A DNA stretch of 64,000 nt from Bacteroidales bacterium (GCA_013376985.1 JACABB010000025.1:1-64000); one strand, 5' to 3'; shown: positions 34,725-44,645, counted from the stretch's first letter. The notes: generated from the letters alone by a model not told the origin. A program made the numbers and translations.

Positions 34725-35645
34725 TTAGTTAACTAGGTACAATTTCTTTTCAAAATTATCAATAATTACAGATTCATATCTTTTCAAAAAAGGTATACCC
34801 AACAGGGCACCTATTTTTCTTGATCCAAAAATCGAAAAAATATTTGGTTCTTGATAAAAAATAAATGCCTTAATATTTGATGAATACTGGTTTTTGAATA
34901 ATCGATATTTCAAAAAGGTGTAGTCTAACACCTTTTTTAAACCAATAAAATTGTCATATTTTTCTTTACCACAGCTTAGATTTCTAATTATTGAACTATC
35001 AGTTACCATTAGGGCAATCTCAAATTTAGATCCTGTATCAATGAGAAATTGAGTGTTGATTTTTGAAGTATCAGACAATAGGATTTCTCCAGAAACTGAA
35101 ACTGCATTTCCCGTGAATAAGCTGACATCTGTTTCATATCCTTTAGATGGTTTGTCAATAGCCAAAACTTCAATATTTGCCGAGCAAGTTGGTTTGGCAT
35201 TACGATCAATTATTTTAATTAAGTTTTCAGCAAAACAAATATCAATTGTATATTTCTTTAGTAATTCAGAAGCACCAACTAAACCATCAATATTACATTC
35301 AGTTTTCAAAATAAGGTACTTATCAATTGAACACCAACGCCCTCCAAAAATATTCTCATCTATATAATTAGTCCTTTTTAATTTTAAGTCAAAATAACTA
35401 ACATTAATTTTATTAACCTCGTCGCTAAATTTTGCATTTAATAGATGTGCTTTGTCAAGATTTATAATATTTAAGTTTGAACCTGAATCAAAAATAAATT
35501 TTAAAGAAGTATCTTTTACAGGATAATGAATAACTATTCTATCCTGACATATCTCAAAAGGGAACACTGTATTATTTTGTGACTTAGTTATAAAATTGAA
35601 TAGGATAAGAAAGATCATTGAGAAGATTGCCAATTTTAGTTTCAT
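34725..35645 (-). CDS. retropepsin-like aspartyl protease fold protein
   Basis: A 306-residue exported protein with a signal peptide (ending TKSQ). It carries two aspartyl-protease-type motifs: FIFDSGSNLNII near residue 49 and FLIDTGSKFEIAL near residue 200. Each is followed by hydrophobic strands (LVGASELLKK and LGIPFLKRYE, the latter a typical 'G-x-P-x-L' end segment). Two half-domains suggest a pepsin-like bilobal enzyme rather than a retroviral-type dimer. The first motif has DSG instead of DTG, which is allowed. Similar proteins in Bacteroidota are annotated 'aspartyl protease family protein'; substrate unknown. Confidence 0.8.
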   Translation of the reverse strand: MKLKLAIFSMIFLILFNFITKSQNNTVFPFEICQDRIVIHYPVKDTSLKFIFDSGSNLNIINLDKAHLLNAKFSDEVNKINVSYFDLKLKRTNYIDENIFGGRWCSIDKYLILKTECNIDGLVGASELLKKYTIDICFAENLIKIIDRNAKPTCSANIEVLAIDKPSKGYETDVSLFTGNAVSVSGEILLSDTSKINTQFLIDTGSKFEIALMVTDSSIIRNLSCGKEKYDNFIGLKKVLDYTFLKYRLFKNQYSSNIKAFIFYQEPNIFSIFGSRKIGALLGIPFLKRYESVIIDNFEKKLYLVN

Positions 35646-35690
35646 ATTGATTTATGTTTGCTTATCAATATCGTATCTATCAATCTAAAC

Positions 35691-36857
35691 TTAGTTCTCT
35701 TTTTTTCTCTTCATCCTCGAGTAGATAAGTTCCCCAAACCGTTTCATAAACGGAACTCCTATATCATCGTACTCATACTTGTTATCATTAAGGATCTCAT
35801 CCTTGTTAACGTACATGTAGATTGATAGAAAGAATTCCACGTTATTTACTGTATCTTTCAGATAGGAGCAATCTGCAAGAAAGCCATAAGCCATTGCGGA
35901 TTTATTGAAGTATTCGATGTTAGGATATTGAATTTTTTTATCGCGACCAAAAAGTGTAAACCGCAGGAAATTAGGATGGAATACAGAAGTATCAGAGTAA
36001 TCGGTTGTATTTGGGTGTAAAGGGCTTGTTTTAAGGAATTTAATTATTGTTTCTCTTTGATTTTCAGTAATATTAAAAGGATTTCGATTTACTAAATTTG
36101 GGTACTTTAAAGATATCATCATATCATGAATATCTCGGATATCGACATAATTGTGGAATTTAAAACTTTTAGGTTTTGGAATCAAGGAATCATTGAGGAA
36201 GTATCCAATCCCAATAAGGCTATCCGCCATACCATGCCGAATGGGAGAGTAGATAGGATCTGCAGGATGCCTATAAATAGTATCACAAGTTGAATTTACA
36301 ACTGTAACTGGTAATGCGGTTTGGTGATAATTTGTGCTACCCGATTCAAACCGATGAATAATAATTGTATTTAAATACTTCTTTTTAATTAGGTTAATAT
36401 TGATATACTTGCAACCCACCATATTATAAATCCTATTGAATGCACGATTATCGCTAGCAGATAGCATTAGCATCATATCATCGTATAGTGGTCTCTCTTT
36501 CACATAATTGGATGAGTCGATTAGGATGTCGGAAAGATCAGAATTAAAAACCTTTTTTTCGTTCATAAACTGCATAGTTGTTAAAGCCAAAGGTATTTTG
36601 GCTAAACTCGCAGGGTAAAAGTATTCGGTAACAGTATCACGGAAATGCCAGGTAGATAGTTTTTTATAACCAAAGTCATCGGTTGAAACTTCGGTGAAAA
36701 TAATTTTTAGCCTATAGTATTTTGCATGTGAAAACACCTCCTTGATTATCAAGGAGGTATCAGTATCAATTATTTTTTGTATGGAATCGGTAAACTGCGA
36801 TTTTGCGGCAAATGTAAAGCAAAATAAAGCTATAAGAATACCACTAAGTCGCTTCAT
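35691..36857 (-). CDS. serine hydrolase, class A beta-lactamase-like
   Basis: A 388-residue exported protein with a signal peptide (ending AAKSQ). The active-site S-x-x-K is SLAK (in FYPASLAKIPLAL, near residue 83) and the SDN-type loop is ASDNRAFN near residue 133. A KTG-like motif is replaced by NKSAMAYGF near residue 313. This places it in the penicillin-recognising serine hydrolase superfamily, but true lactamase activity is doubtful. The stop is immediately followed, without overlap or gap, by the upstream lipoprotein gene, so they form one operon with the permease. It may process a cell-wall or peptide substrate. Confidence 0.8.
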   Translation of the reverse strand: MKRLSGILIALFCFTFAAKSQFTDSIQKIIDTDTSLIIKEVFSHAKYYRLKIIFTEVSTDDFGYKKLSTWHFRDTVTEYFYPASLAKIPLALTTMQFMNEKKVFNSDLSDILIDSSNYVKERPLYDDMMLMLSASDNRAFNRIYNMVGCKYININLIKKKYLNTIIIHRFESGSTNYHQTALPVTVVNSTCDTIYRHPADPIYSPIRHGMADSLIGIGYFLNDSLIPKPKSFKFHNYVDIRDIHDMMISLKYPNLVNRNPFNITENQRETIIKFLKTSPLHPNTTDYSDTSVFHPNFLRFTLFGRDKKIQYPNIEYFNKSAMAYGFLADCSYLKDTVNNVEFFLSIYMYVNKDEILNDNKYEYDDIGVPFMKRFGELIYSRMKRKKEN

Positions 36858-38042
36858 TTACTTCCCGACGGGCAGTTTCATTTTACCTTTTTTAACAGCA
36901 TAAAGCATGTTAATTGACTTTGTTTTCCAGTTATAGCCAAGTACAAAAGGTACTTTTCGGTAAACTGAATCTTTGTATGCTTTAGCTAAATCAGGCTCAT
37001 TGATGTTTCCAAATTCCTTGTTGGGTTTTTGGTATTTACCATAAAGGCGAATATCCCATTTTGTTTTATCAAAGTACTGGTATCCAATGCCAGAATCATC
37101 CTGAAGAATACAATCACTCTTCTCGAAAATTGTATTACGAATCATCGAAAACTCTTTCCACTGCATTAGATAGGAGGCTGCTTTTAAATAAGAATATGAG
37201 TTAGGTAGATGTGATAGGTATTTTCTAAATCCTGGATTGAGGTTTAGCCCATTATCAGATAAATCGGTTTTGAAGTAGAATACGGATTGTGGTTTATCGC
37301 AATCAACATCAACAAAATCAATCTTTACACCTTTTGTAACACCTTTCATGCTTTTTAAGCTATCCAAATATTTCCAGTTGCCAGTCGGATCAACACCAAT
37401 CGGTTTAATCGACACAATATTATGGCCTGTACGTTTTATGAATAGGCTGATTAAGGGAACCGTACCGTTTACGCTATCTTTATTTAGTGCGCCAAGCATT
37501 TTCATGGTGATGAAATAGCTGCGCATAAATATATCTGACAAAGAGTGATTTACATTTGTAAGGTAGTTGTTTATCCCTTTGGGTTGCATCTTGCAAAGGT
37601 TTGGTATATCGCCAATTGGCTCGAGGGCAATCATTATATAATTTTGAGCCTTTGGAAAGAAAACATTTGCGTTAAGGAAATCGGGTCCTGAAAATGGGTA
37701 GAATACTGTTGTTGGGGCTTGATTATTTACCAGCTCACTATCAGCCCAATCTCTCATTTTCTGCAAACGATTAACTTCAATTTTTTTGAACATTGAATCC
37801 ATTGCGTAAGAAAATGACTTCCATTTGGTTGTTGTATCAAGACCTCTTAAACACTCTGTTTTACCATGAGCAACACCTGAAATAAACGCAACTCTATTAT
37901 CGATGATAGTATCGTAAGGGAATGTAATCCTTTTTATTACTGTAGTATCAGCAGAGGTTTTAACGTTTGCAGGTTTCGAATTGCACGAAAGGGCTATTAC
38001 GGGTAACAGTGCAAGACAAACAATGAGTTTTCTAGTTGACAT
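36858..38042 (-). CDS. unknown lipoprotein
   Basis: I do not recognise a named family. The 394-residue protein has a signal peptide with lipobox VIALSC (Cys20), so it is anchored in a membrane. The mature part is globular, with the conserved-looking stretches FISGVAHGKTECLRGLD, VFYPFSGPDFLNANVFFP and GVKIDFVDVDCDKPQSVFYF. The gene starts inside the last codons of the APC permease (11-nt overlap) and ends exactly where the serine hydrolase begins. This tight packing suggests that the three act together on the same substrate. Confidence 0.75.
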   Translation of the reverse strand: MSTRKLIVCLALLPVIALSCNSKPANVKTSADTTVIKRITFPYDTIIDNRVAFISGVAHGKTECLRGLDTTTKWKSFSYAMDSMFKKIEVNRLQKMRDWADSELVNNQAPTTVFYPFSGPDFLNANVFFPKAQNYIMIALEPIGDIPNLCKMQPKGINNYLTNVNHSLSDIFMRSYFITMKMLGALNKDSVNGTVPLISLFIKRTGHNIVSIKPIGVDPTGNWKYLDSLKSMKGVTKGVKIDFVDVDCDKPQSVFYFKTDLSDNGLNLNPGFRKYLSHLPNSYSYLKAASYLMQWKEFSMIRNTIFEKSDCILQDDSGIGYQYFDKTKWDIRLYGKYQKPNKEFGNINEPDLAKAYKDSVYRKVPFVLGYNWKTKSINMLYAVKKGKMKLPVGK

Positions 38043-39336
38043 GTTTCTTCGATTTAATTAGTATGTAGTAGAATATAAATCCTATTAAAGTTATTGCAAT
38101 TCCAGTTAATGATTGTAATGGTTTGTTCTGAAACACATAAATCATCATACAGCCCTCAATTAATATAAAGAGTAGTGGAATATATGGGTATCCAAATGTA
38201 TGATAGATATTTTCGCCATTCTTTTTCAACCTATATCTAAGTACGAATATTCCAGATACTGAAGATATTGTGAAAATACTTAGGGTGAAGCCAATTATTG
38301 TCATTATTTGCTCAAAGGTCGATGTCCAAATAAGAAGGAGCGAAATAATGGTTAAAAAGATTGTAGAGTAGACTGGCGCACCGTGCTTATTTTCAATGCC
38401 AAACCAATGAATTGCTTTGTAATCTAATGCAATTGCTTGGCTAACTCTAGGCCCAAGGATTAGTAATGAGTTTATTGATGCAATTAGACCTATTGAAATA
38501 AGTACAGCAACAAATTTCCCTCCAGTTTCACCAAATATTTTTTGTGCTGCTATAAAAGCAACATCTATCTTACCCGATAGTTCTGGAATTGGAACAGCGT
38601 AAAGAAATATGAAGTTGAGGAGAGTGTATAAAATCATTACTATAAGAGTTCCAATTATTAGAATAAATGGAAGATTCTTAACAGGATCTTTTATTTGATG
38701 GGTAATATAGGCTGCTGAATTCCATCCCGAGTAAGCAAATGAAACATAAACTAGTGAAACTGCAAACGAAGAGCTGAAAATTTGCTTAATATCACTTACA
38801 TGAGCCGTGAAGTGAAAATCAGCGTGATGTCCTTTGAATAGGCCGAAGATGCAGAAAGCAATAATTAAAACAATATTTATTGTAGTGGCAATAAAATTGA
38901 AATTGGCTCCAATCCTAAAACTGCTTGAATTTAATATTGTAAGAATCACTATTACAGCAATTGCAATTACAATTGGAGAAATAGCCAAAAAGTTACCAGC
39001 ATATGTGCCCAAGGCTATCGCCAACATGGCCATAGGTGCAGCAAACCCAATTGTCATGGATATAAACCCTGATAAGAAGCCAAATGACGGGTGAAATAAT
39101 TTTGATAAAAAGATATATTCACCACCGGAGCGTGGCATCCGTGCTGCCAACTCCCCATACGTTAGTGCACCACAAATAGCAACTATACCACCTGTTATCC
39201 AAATAAATATTAGAGCAAGAATTGAGTTGATTCCCATGGCTTGAAATCCAAGGCTTGTGTAAACTCCAACACCTATCATATTTGAAACAACTATGGCAAT
39301 TGCGCGCGAGGGGCTAATAAGCTTTACAGATTCCAA
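38032..39336 (-). CDS. APC-family amino-acid permease
   Basis: A 434-residue inner-membrane transporter with about twelve transmembrane helices. The N-terminal ISPSRAIAIVVSNMIGVGVYTSLGF carries the helix-1 GxG(V/I)xxxxG signature of the amino-acid/polyamine/organocation family. ARMPRSGGEYIFLSKLF on helix 3 and SFAYSGWNSAAYI on helix 6 are further family landmarks. Substrate is not readable. It is the first gene of a three-gene operon with an unknown lipoprotein and a serine hydrolase; uptake of a peptide- or wall-derived amino acid is a plausible but inferred role. Confidence 0.9.
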   Translation of the reverse strand: MESVKLISPSRAIAIVVSNMIGVGVYTSLGFQAMGINSILALIFIWITGGIVAICGALTYGELAARMPRSGGEYIFLSKLFHPSFGFLSGFISMTIGFAAPMAMLAIALGTYAGNFLAISPIVIAIAVIVILTILNSSSFRIGANFNFIATTINIVLIIAFCIFGLFKGHHADFHFTAHVSDIKQIFSSSFAVSLVYVSFAYSGWNSAAYITHQIKDPVKNLPFILIIGTLIVMILYTLLNFIFLYAVPIPELSGKIDVAFIAAQKIFGETGGKFVAVLISIGLIASINSLLILGPRVSQAIALDYKAIHWFGIENKHGAPVYSTIFLTIISLLLIWTSTFEQIMTIIGFTLSIFTISSVSGIFVLRYRLKKNGENIYHTFGYPYIPLLFILIEGCMMIYVFQNKPLQSLTGIAITLIGFIFYYILIKSKKHVN

Positions 39337-39552
39337 TTGTATTATAATTTAAAATTGAACAAAAATAGTAAAATGATTCATACCGTGACTGCAATGGGTT
39401 CAATCGTGACAAAATTTTTATCTAGTGGTAGTGTCGAAAACTATACTGAATGAATCTTTATATATATCTTTCAATTAATATTTTATAGATTTTCAACCAA
39501 AAATAGTTAACAATTACTATGTATAGTGTTTTATTATTGCTAACCCCTCACA

Positions 39553-41154
39553 TTAGAACCTAATTCTGAGTTGCCCATAGATTGTGTTAAACCTATCCTT
39601 TTGCTGGAAAGTTCCTTCGTAGTTTACGGATAGTAAGATATTCCTATAGATTTGCCATGAAAGATTTATATCGCCTACTTGTTGATGGATATCTAACTTG
39701 CTTATTACAAGATCGTAATCTAAAAAACGACATCCAAGTTCAGTTTGAAGTTTTCCTTTCAAAATGTCTCGGGAAATGTTGATCCCGTAAATTTCTCCTA
39801 TTAAATAGTTTGATTTCAAATAAGTACCTGAAACAGTAGCTGAAATATTTATACCTGGGATATTGTAGAAGGATAAATAGCCGTATGCGTTGTAGGCAGG
39901 ATGTGGATCCGATTTCAACGATCTGTAACCTCCTTGCAACCCAAACATAATACTCTTTGTAATCTGGTAATTTGCTTGAAGTCTGTAACTTTGCCGTTTC
40001 TCCTTTTCAAAAGTACTATCAATTAGGGTTTTGAACGACTCATAGTAAATAATATTTTTTCGTGCATCGTATGAGCCAGTTAAAGTTAACCTCTTAGTCA
40101 TCCGATACCGTAACGACAGGTACATTCCTGTAAGATTTGCGGTATTTTGAGGTTGATTATTATTAACTTTATATAAGTCTAATTCGAATGTACTATAAAA
40201 GTAAATGTTCTTAATGAGTGAATTTGAGTGTTGAAGGTAAAGAAATCTACGATCGGTTTTGGAACCATTCATCTGATTCATGAACGCTACTGAACTTTCG
40301 GTAAATGTATTTTCTGATTTAGTATCAAATGCCAGATATGCTCCATATTGAAGGAGTTTGGAGTTAAAACCATAATCCATATAATCGGGTCTTGAACCAA
40401 CAACAGCACCAAAACCAAATCCTTTTATCTTTTTATCAAATTGAAGTCCATCCATTGCTCCAATACTGGAAATCCTTGAATTCAATTTGCGACCAAAGCT
40501 GATTTGAGTAGTTTTGTTAAGATCATATCTTACCGCCAAATCATATACTTTCAGAGCATTAAAAACATTACTCTTTACTTCAGCCCAGTCACCAATCTTA
40601 TGTCTAAATGATAAATAGCTTTCAAAAGATAATCTGGAATTTGAGATATTGTCAGCATTAATTGAAAATGTATATCGAAAGAGTTGAGAGTTTTTGGCGG
40701 CAGTATTTGAGAAATAAGAATAGGAACTAGTTGAAATATTTCCTCTAACTTTTTCACTGTATTCGCTATCTATATGTTTTTTATCTGGTTTTTTAGTCTC
40801 TTGAATTTGATTTTCTGTAATAGTTTTTTCAATAACCTTTTCTTGTTGATTTACTTTAATAGTCTTGGGTTTTGCTATAATCTTATCGGCAACAGAGAGA
40901 CTTACTTGTGATAGCAATGAGCAAACGCATGAAGTTGACGACAGGTTGTTAACCTTCAGAACTGGTGTTATGTTACCGTTAAGTGAGGAGTAGAGCGTAT
41001 CGCCAATAGAGATACCTTTAGTGGAATTGAATTTTACGTAAACATTTTCGGAACTCATAAAAGTAACTTGACCAGATAGTTGTACACCAGTCACTTGTCC
41101 GAAAAGCGTATTACCAAAGACGATAAAACAAATTGCAAAAAGTATTTTTCTCAT
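39553..41154 (-). CDS. outer-membrane beta-barrel protein of the multiheme operon
   Basis: A 533-residue exported protein. A signal peptide (ending NTLFGQ) precedes a small domain with a TSCVCS cysteine pair (near residue 76) and a Lys/Glu-rich linker (about 100-135). About 400 residues of alternating amphipathic strands follow, such as FSFGRKLN, YLSLRYRMTKRL and TLTGSYDARKN, ending in the aromatic strand YGQLRIRF typical of outer-membrane barrels. I know no named family. It is the last gene (9 nt after the 22-heme gene) and would be the pore component of a porin-cytochrome-like conduit. Confidence 0.75.
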   Translation of the reverse strand: MRKILFAICFIVFGNTLFGQVTGVQLSGQVTFMSSENVYVKFNSTKGISIGDTLYSSLNGNITPVLKVNNLSSTSCVCSLLSQVSLSVADKIIAKPKTIKVNQQEKVIEKTITENQIQETKKPDKKHIDSEYSEKVRGNISTSSYSYFSNTAAKNSQLFRYTFSINADNISNSRLSFESYLSFRHKIGDWAEVKSNVFNALKVYDLAVRYDLNKTTQISFGRKLNSRISSIGAMDGLQFDKKIKGFGFGAVVGSRPDYMDYGFNSKLLQYGAYLAFDTKSENTFTESSVAFMNQMNGSKTDRRFLYLQHSNSLIKNIYFYSTFELDLYKVNNNQPQNTANLTGMYLSLRYRMTKRLTLTGSYDARKNIIYYESFKTLIDSTFEKEKRQSYRLQANYQITKSIMFGLQGGYRSLKSDPHPAYNAYGYLSFYNIPGINISATVSGTYLKSNYLIGEIYGINISRDILKGKLQTELGCRFLDYDLVISKLDIHQQVGDINLSWQIYRNILLSVNYEGTFQQKDRFNTIYGQLRIRF

Positions 41155-41163
41155 AAATCAACA

Positions 41164-42834
41164 TTAATCACTAGTTCCTCTTGGATGACAATGGAAGCAA
41201 GAAGGACTGTCATAGGAGTAACCTGTTCTCCCTCTATGCTTATTGTCCATATCAGTTTTGTTATGTTCATGGCAGCTGATACAGGTAAATTGCGCATAAC
41301 TCGAAGGATTTGAATGACAGTCGGTGCATGAGTTCCATTGATTTCTATGTTTTCCAGAATATATTGGAAATGATTGGCTATCGTGTTGCAGATACGATGC
41401 CGGTTTCCAACCGGGATTAGTTGTATGGCATTGTGTACATACGCTTGAAAATCCTAATGTTTGATGATTAGGATTGACCGTTTTATTGTAATCAGTTTGA
41501 TGACATGTGATACAATCCGATGATGTTGAGGTGTAGTTTCCTTTATGACAATCATTACAGGTTGGCGTTGAATGCCCAAGCGTGAGCGCAAAACTACTAT
41601 GATTAAAGGTTGTTGGCTTCCAACCCGGATTAGTTGTATGACATTGAGTACATACTGTTGAAAAACCGGAAGTGCTGTGATTAGGGTTTGTTGTGGATTG
41701 AAAATCCTTTTGATGGCATGAATAGCAATCCGTAGAAGTTGAAGCGTAATTGTTATTGATATGGCAATCGGAGCATTTTGGTCCAGAGTGACCTAACGTA
41801 AGTGGAAATTTGCTATGGTCGAATTTGGCTGGAGTCCAACCCGGATTGGTTGTATGGCACTGCGTGCAAACTGTGGAAAAACCTGATGCGCTATGGTTAG
41901 GATTATTAGTTCCTGCATAATCCTTTTGGTGGCATGTGTAGCAATCGGTAGATAATGAACTATATGTGCCGCTTGTATGACAATCGATACACTTTGGTCC
42001 AGAGTGACCTAATGTAAGAGGGAAACTTCCATGATCAAAACTTGCAGGCTTCCATCCGGGATTAAGAGTATGGCAATTCCCACAAGTTGTAGGAAAACTG
42101 GATGCGCTATGATTTGGATCTGTTGTTGAGGTGTAATCCTTTTGATGGCATGAGTAACAATCAGTTTTTGCATCTGAATATCTTCCTGTTGTGTGACAAT
42201 CAGAGCATTTTGGGGTTGCGTGCCCTTGTACAAGAGCAAAGAAACTATGATTAAAACCTGCACCACTCCACTGCATTGAGGTTGATGGATGGCAAGTGGA
42301 ACAATCCTCAGAAAATCCTGCCTGAATGTGATTGGGGTTTGTGGTTGCCATGTAGTTTTGACGGTGGCAGTCGATGCAATTTACGCCAGCAACATCAAAA
42401 CTAGTTTGGCTCTCAGATTTGTGACACTGAATGCAATCGGCAGTTTTGTGAGCACCCAGCAATGGGAAGTGGCTCATTTGATGAATTTCACTTATATTGT
42501 TTACCAACCATGAATTTGGAGTGTGGCAACGTGAGCAGTCAGGGCCAGTTGTTGTTTTATGCACATCTGTATGACATTCGTTGCATTTGTTTTTTGCTCC
42601 TTTAAATATAAGCGTTTGGTGGCATTGCCTACAATTCACATCAGCATGACGACCAACAAGCGGAAATCTAGTTGTGTTGTGGTCAAAGGAGTATACTTCC
42701 TTATCAAGTTGCCAACCTTTGGAACTATGACATGTTTTGCAGCTAACCTTAAAATCAGCACCATGAGGCGATTGGGTCTTCTGATTTAAAACGATTAGCA
42801 ATGCAGGGATGATCAAGAGTGACAAGATTCGCAT
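41164..42834 (-). CDS. 22-heme c-type cytochrome
   Basis: A 556-residue exported protein with 22 CxxCH heme-c motifs, about one per 25 residues. The N terminus is a hydrophobic signal region (MRILSLLIIPALLIVLNQ) with no clear lipobox. Residues ~150-510 consist of five tandem modules of about 70 residues with three hemes each (pattern CxxCHQxDY, NPNHSxSGFSTVCTQCHTTNPGW, FPLTLGHSGPKCxDCH). Extra His residues before hemes probably supply the sixth ligands. It overlaps the 23-heme gene by 22 nt. It should form a multi-heme wire in the periplasm or cell surface. Confidence 0.95.
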   Translation of the reverse strand: MRILSLLIIPALLIVLNQKTQSPHGADFKVSCKTCHSSKGWQLDKEVYSFDHNTTRFPLVGRHADVNCRQCHQTLIFKGAKNKCNECHTDVHKTTTGPDCSRCHTPNSWLVNNISEIHQMSHFPLLGAHKTADCIQCHKSESQTSFDVAGVNCIDCHRQNYMATTNPNHIQAGFSEDCSTCHPSTSMQWSGAGFNHSFFALVQGHATPKCSDCHTTGRYSDAKTDCYSCHQKDYTSTTDPNHSASSFPTTCGNCHTLNPGWKPASFDHGSFPLTLGHSGPKCIDCHTSGTYSSLSTDCYTCHQKDYAGTNNPNHSASGFSTVCTQCHTTNPGWTPAKFDHSKFPLTLGHSGPKCSDCHINNNYASTSTDCYSCHQKDFQSTTNPNHSTSGFSTVCTQCHTTNPGWKPTTFNHSSFALTLGHSTPTCNDCHKGNYTSTSSDCITCHQTDYNKTVNPNHQTLGFSSVCTQCHTTNPGWKPASYLQHDSQSFPIYSGKHRNQWNSCTDCHSNPSSYAQFTCISCHEHNKTDMDNKHRGRTGYSYDSPSCFHCHPRGTSD

Positions 42835-44621
42835 GTGAATGTTTTTAGTTTATATTTAACATAAGTCTGTGATCCTTCTTGTTGTGGTTTATGGCATTTT
42901 ATGCAAGGTACGTTAATATGTTTACCATCAAGTTTAAAAGCTGCTGTATTGTGATCGAATTTAGAATCATTCCAATTATCGGTACTATGGCATTCAGTAC
43001 AATTTGTTATCCCGTTTTTCTCAAACTGTTTAAAGTGATTATCGGTATGGCAACTTGAACAATTTGATGGTAACCCAGTAAATTTTTGCTGTTCATTTCC
43101 ACCTACATCTTTTTTAAAGTGACATTCTTTACAGTTTCGTTTAAGATGTGCACCAGTTAGTTTGAAGTTGGTTTTTGAATGGTCGAATGAAACATCTTCC
43201 CATTGGGATTCATTATGACAGATTTTGCAATTTGCGTTGGGATAGTATTTTGATGGAATATAGGTTTGGTGTATATCTGTATGGCAATCTTTGCAATTAT
43301 TACCAATATCCTTGAAACTCCACTTCTCCTGTTTTTTGTGACATTCATTACATGCTGTTGCCATATGCGCACCCAAAAGTGGGAACAAACTTTTATTGTG
43401 TTGCTCAATAGTGTAAGTGACAAAATTAAATCCTTTCACAACGTGGCATTGCGAACAATCAGGTGATACTCCGTTTTTAGAAAATTGATTATTGTGGTAA
43501 TCGGTATGACAATCTTTACAATTTTTCCCAATATCCTTGAAACTCCATTTCTCCTGTTTCTTATGACATTGGTTACAAGTTACTGGTGCATGAGCACCAA
43601 GTAGAGGGAAGGGGCCTATATTATGCTGTTCAATTGTAAATGTGTATAAGTTAAAACCTTTTGTAGAATGGCATTGGGAGCAGTCGGGCGAAATGTTGTT
43701 TTTAACAAACTGGTTATTGTGGTAATCGGTATGACAATCGGTACAACGATCATGTTTAATTGGATCGGTAAGCTTTGTCTTATGGCACGATTTGCAATCA
43801 ACGCTGAGGTGTTTATCCACAAGGTTGAAGTTTGTCTTACTGTGATCAAAGTTTTTACCCTTAATTGCATGGAATGATTCCTCGCTATGGCATTGTCGAC
43901 AATTTTGTCCGAACTGATTCTGATGAGGATCTTTATGGCAATTAGTACAATTAGTATGTGCAACTCCCTGAAACTCCTGAAATCTTTTCCCGTCTTTCAC
44001 ATCAACTTTATGGCATTTTAAACACTCCACATTAGCATGTTTTCCCACCAATTGAAATTTAGCGTTAGCATGATTAAATTTAGTGGCTGGCTTAAATGCA
44101 TCGGGATTATGACAATTCAAACAAGTTGAAGAAAGTGTTTTCTGGTGATAATCTTCGTGGCAGCTTAAACATTCCCTGTTTAAACCCATGTAGGTGTAAT
44201 TTTTTGCCTTTATCTTCTGATCTGAAATGGATTTAGCGTTGTGACAATCTTTACATTCCTTTTTAGAGTGGGGAATAGACAAAGAAAATCCTGTAAGATT
44301 ATGGTTAAAAGTTTTAACATCAAGGCGAATAAGCTGAAAGTTTTTTCCATGATGATCGTTATGGCAGTCAAAACACTGTTTCCCCTTAACATCAGTGGAT
44401 GAATGATACCCTTTTTGAAGATTAATTTCTGTATGGCAAGCCAAACATTTTTCGCTAGCTACTTTGCTGCCTAGAACATGGCATTGAGTACAATTTGAAA
44501 TACCTTCGAGATGCGAGTGTGGGTTAGATAAATCACCGGGTGAAATTTGTGCTGTAGTATTAAAAAACAGCAACATCAACGTAAGAAAAACTCCAAAAGA
44601 TATTCCTGATTTACCGTGCAT
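42813..44621 (-). CDS. 23-heme c-type cytochrome
   Basis: A 602-residue exported protein with 23 CxxCH motifs. A signal peptide (ending FFNTTAQ) is followed directly by the first heme. Recurring units (FDHSKTNFxLxGxHxxxxCxxCHK, CTDCHTDYHNNQF, SPDCSQCH) mark a repetitive heme chain, again with abundant non-motif His for axial ligation. Family resemblance is to the large multiheme cytochromes used in periplasmic or outer-surface electron transfer. Its end overlaps the start of the 22-heme gene, so both are made together. Electron path and substrate are not determined. Confidence 0.95.
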   Translation of the reverse strand: MHGKSGISFGVFLTLMLLFFNTTAQISPGDLSNPHSHLEGISNCTQCHVLGSKVASEKCLACHTEINLQKGYHSSTDVKGKQCFDCHNDHHGKNFQLIRLDVKTFNHNLTGFSLSIPHSKKECKDCHNAKSISDQKIKAKNYTYMGLNRECLSCHEDYHQKTLSSTCLNCHNPDAFKPATKFNHANAKFQLVGKHANVECLKCHKVDVKDGKRFQEFQGVAHTNCTNCHKDPHQNQFGQNCRQCHSEESFHAIKGKNFDHSKTNFNLVDKHLSVDCKSCHKTKLTDPIKHDRCTDCHTDYHNNQFVKNNISPDCSQCHSTKGFNLYTFTIEQHNIGPFPLLGAHAPVTCNQCHKKQEKWSFKDIGKNCKDCHTDYHNNQFSKNGVSPDCSQCHVVKGFNFVTYTIEQHNKSLFPLLGAHMATACNECHKKQEKWSFKDIGNNCKDCHTDIHQTYIPSKYYPNANCKICHNESQWEDVSFDHSKTNFKLTGAHLKRNCKECHFKKDVGGNEQQKFTGLPSNCSSCHTDNHFKQFEKNGITNCTECHSTDNWNDSKFDHNTAAFKLDGKHINVPCIKCHKPQQEGSQTYVKYKLKTFTCESCHS

Positions 44622-44645
44622 ATTTGTATTGTTTTTGACTTACCA

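Noticed and set aside
35691-36857. True class A beta-lactamase (resistance gene)
   Set aside because: SxxK and SDN motifs are present but the KTG box is not, and the gene is in an operon with a permease; resistance is unsupported.
43616-43963. 115-residue ORF in the multiheme gene region
   Set aside because: Shadow of the 23-heme cytochrome in another frame; the composition of the correct frame has all 23 CxxCH motifs.
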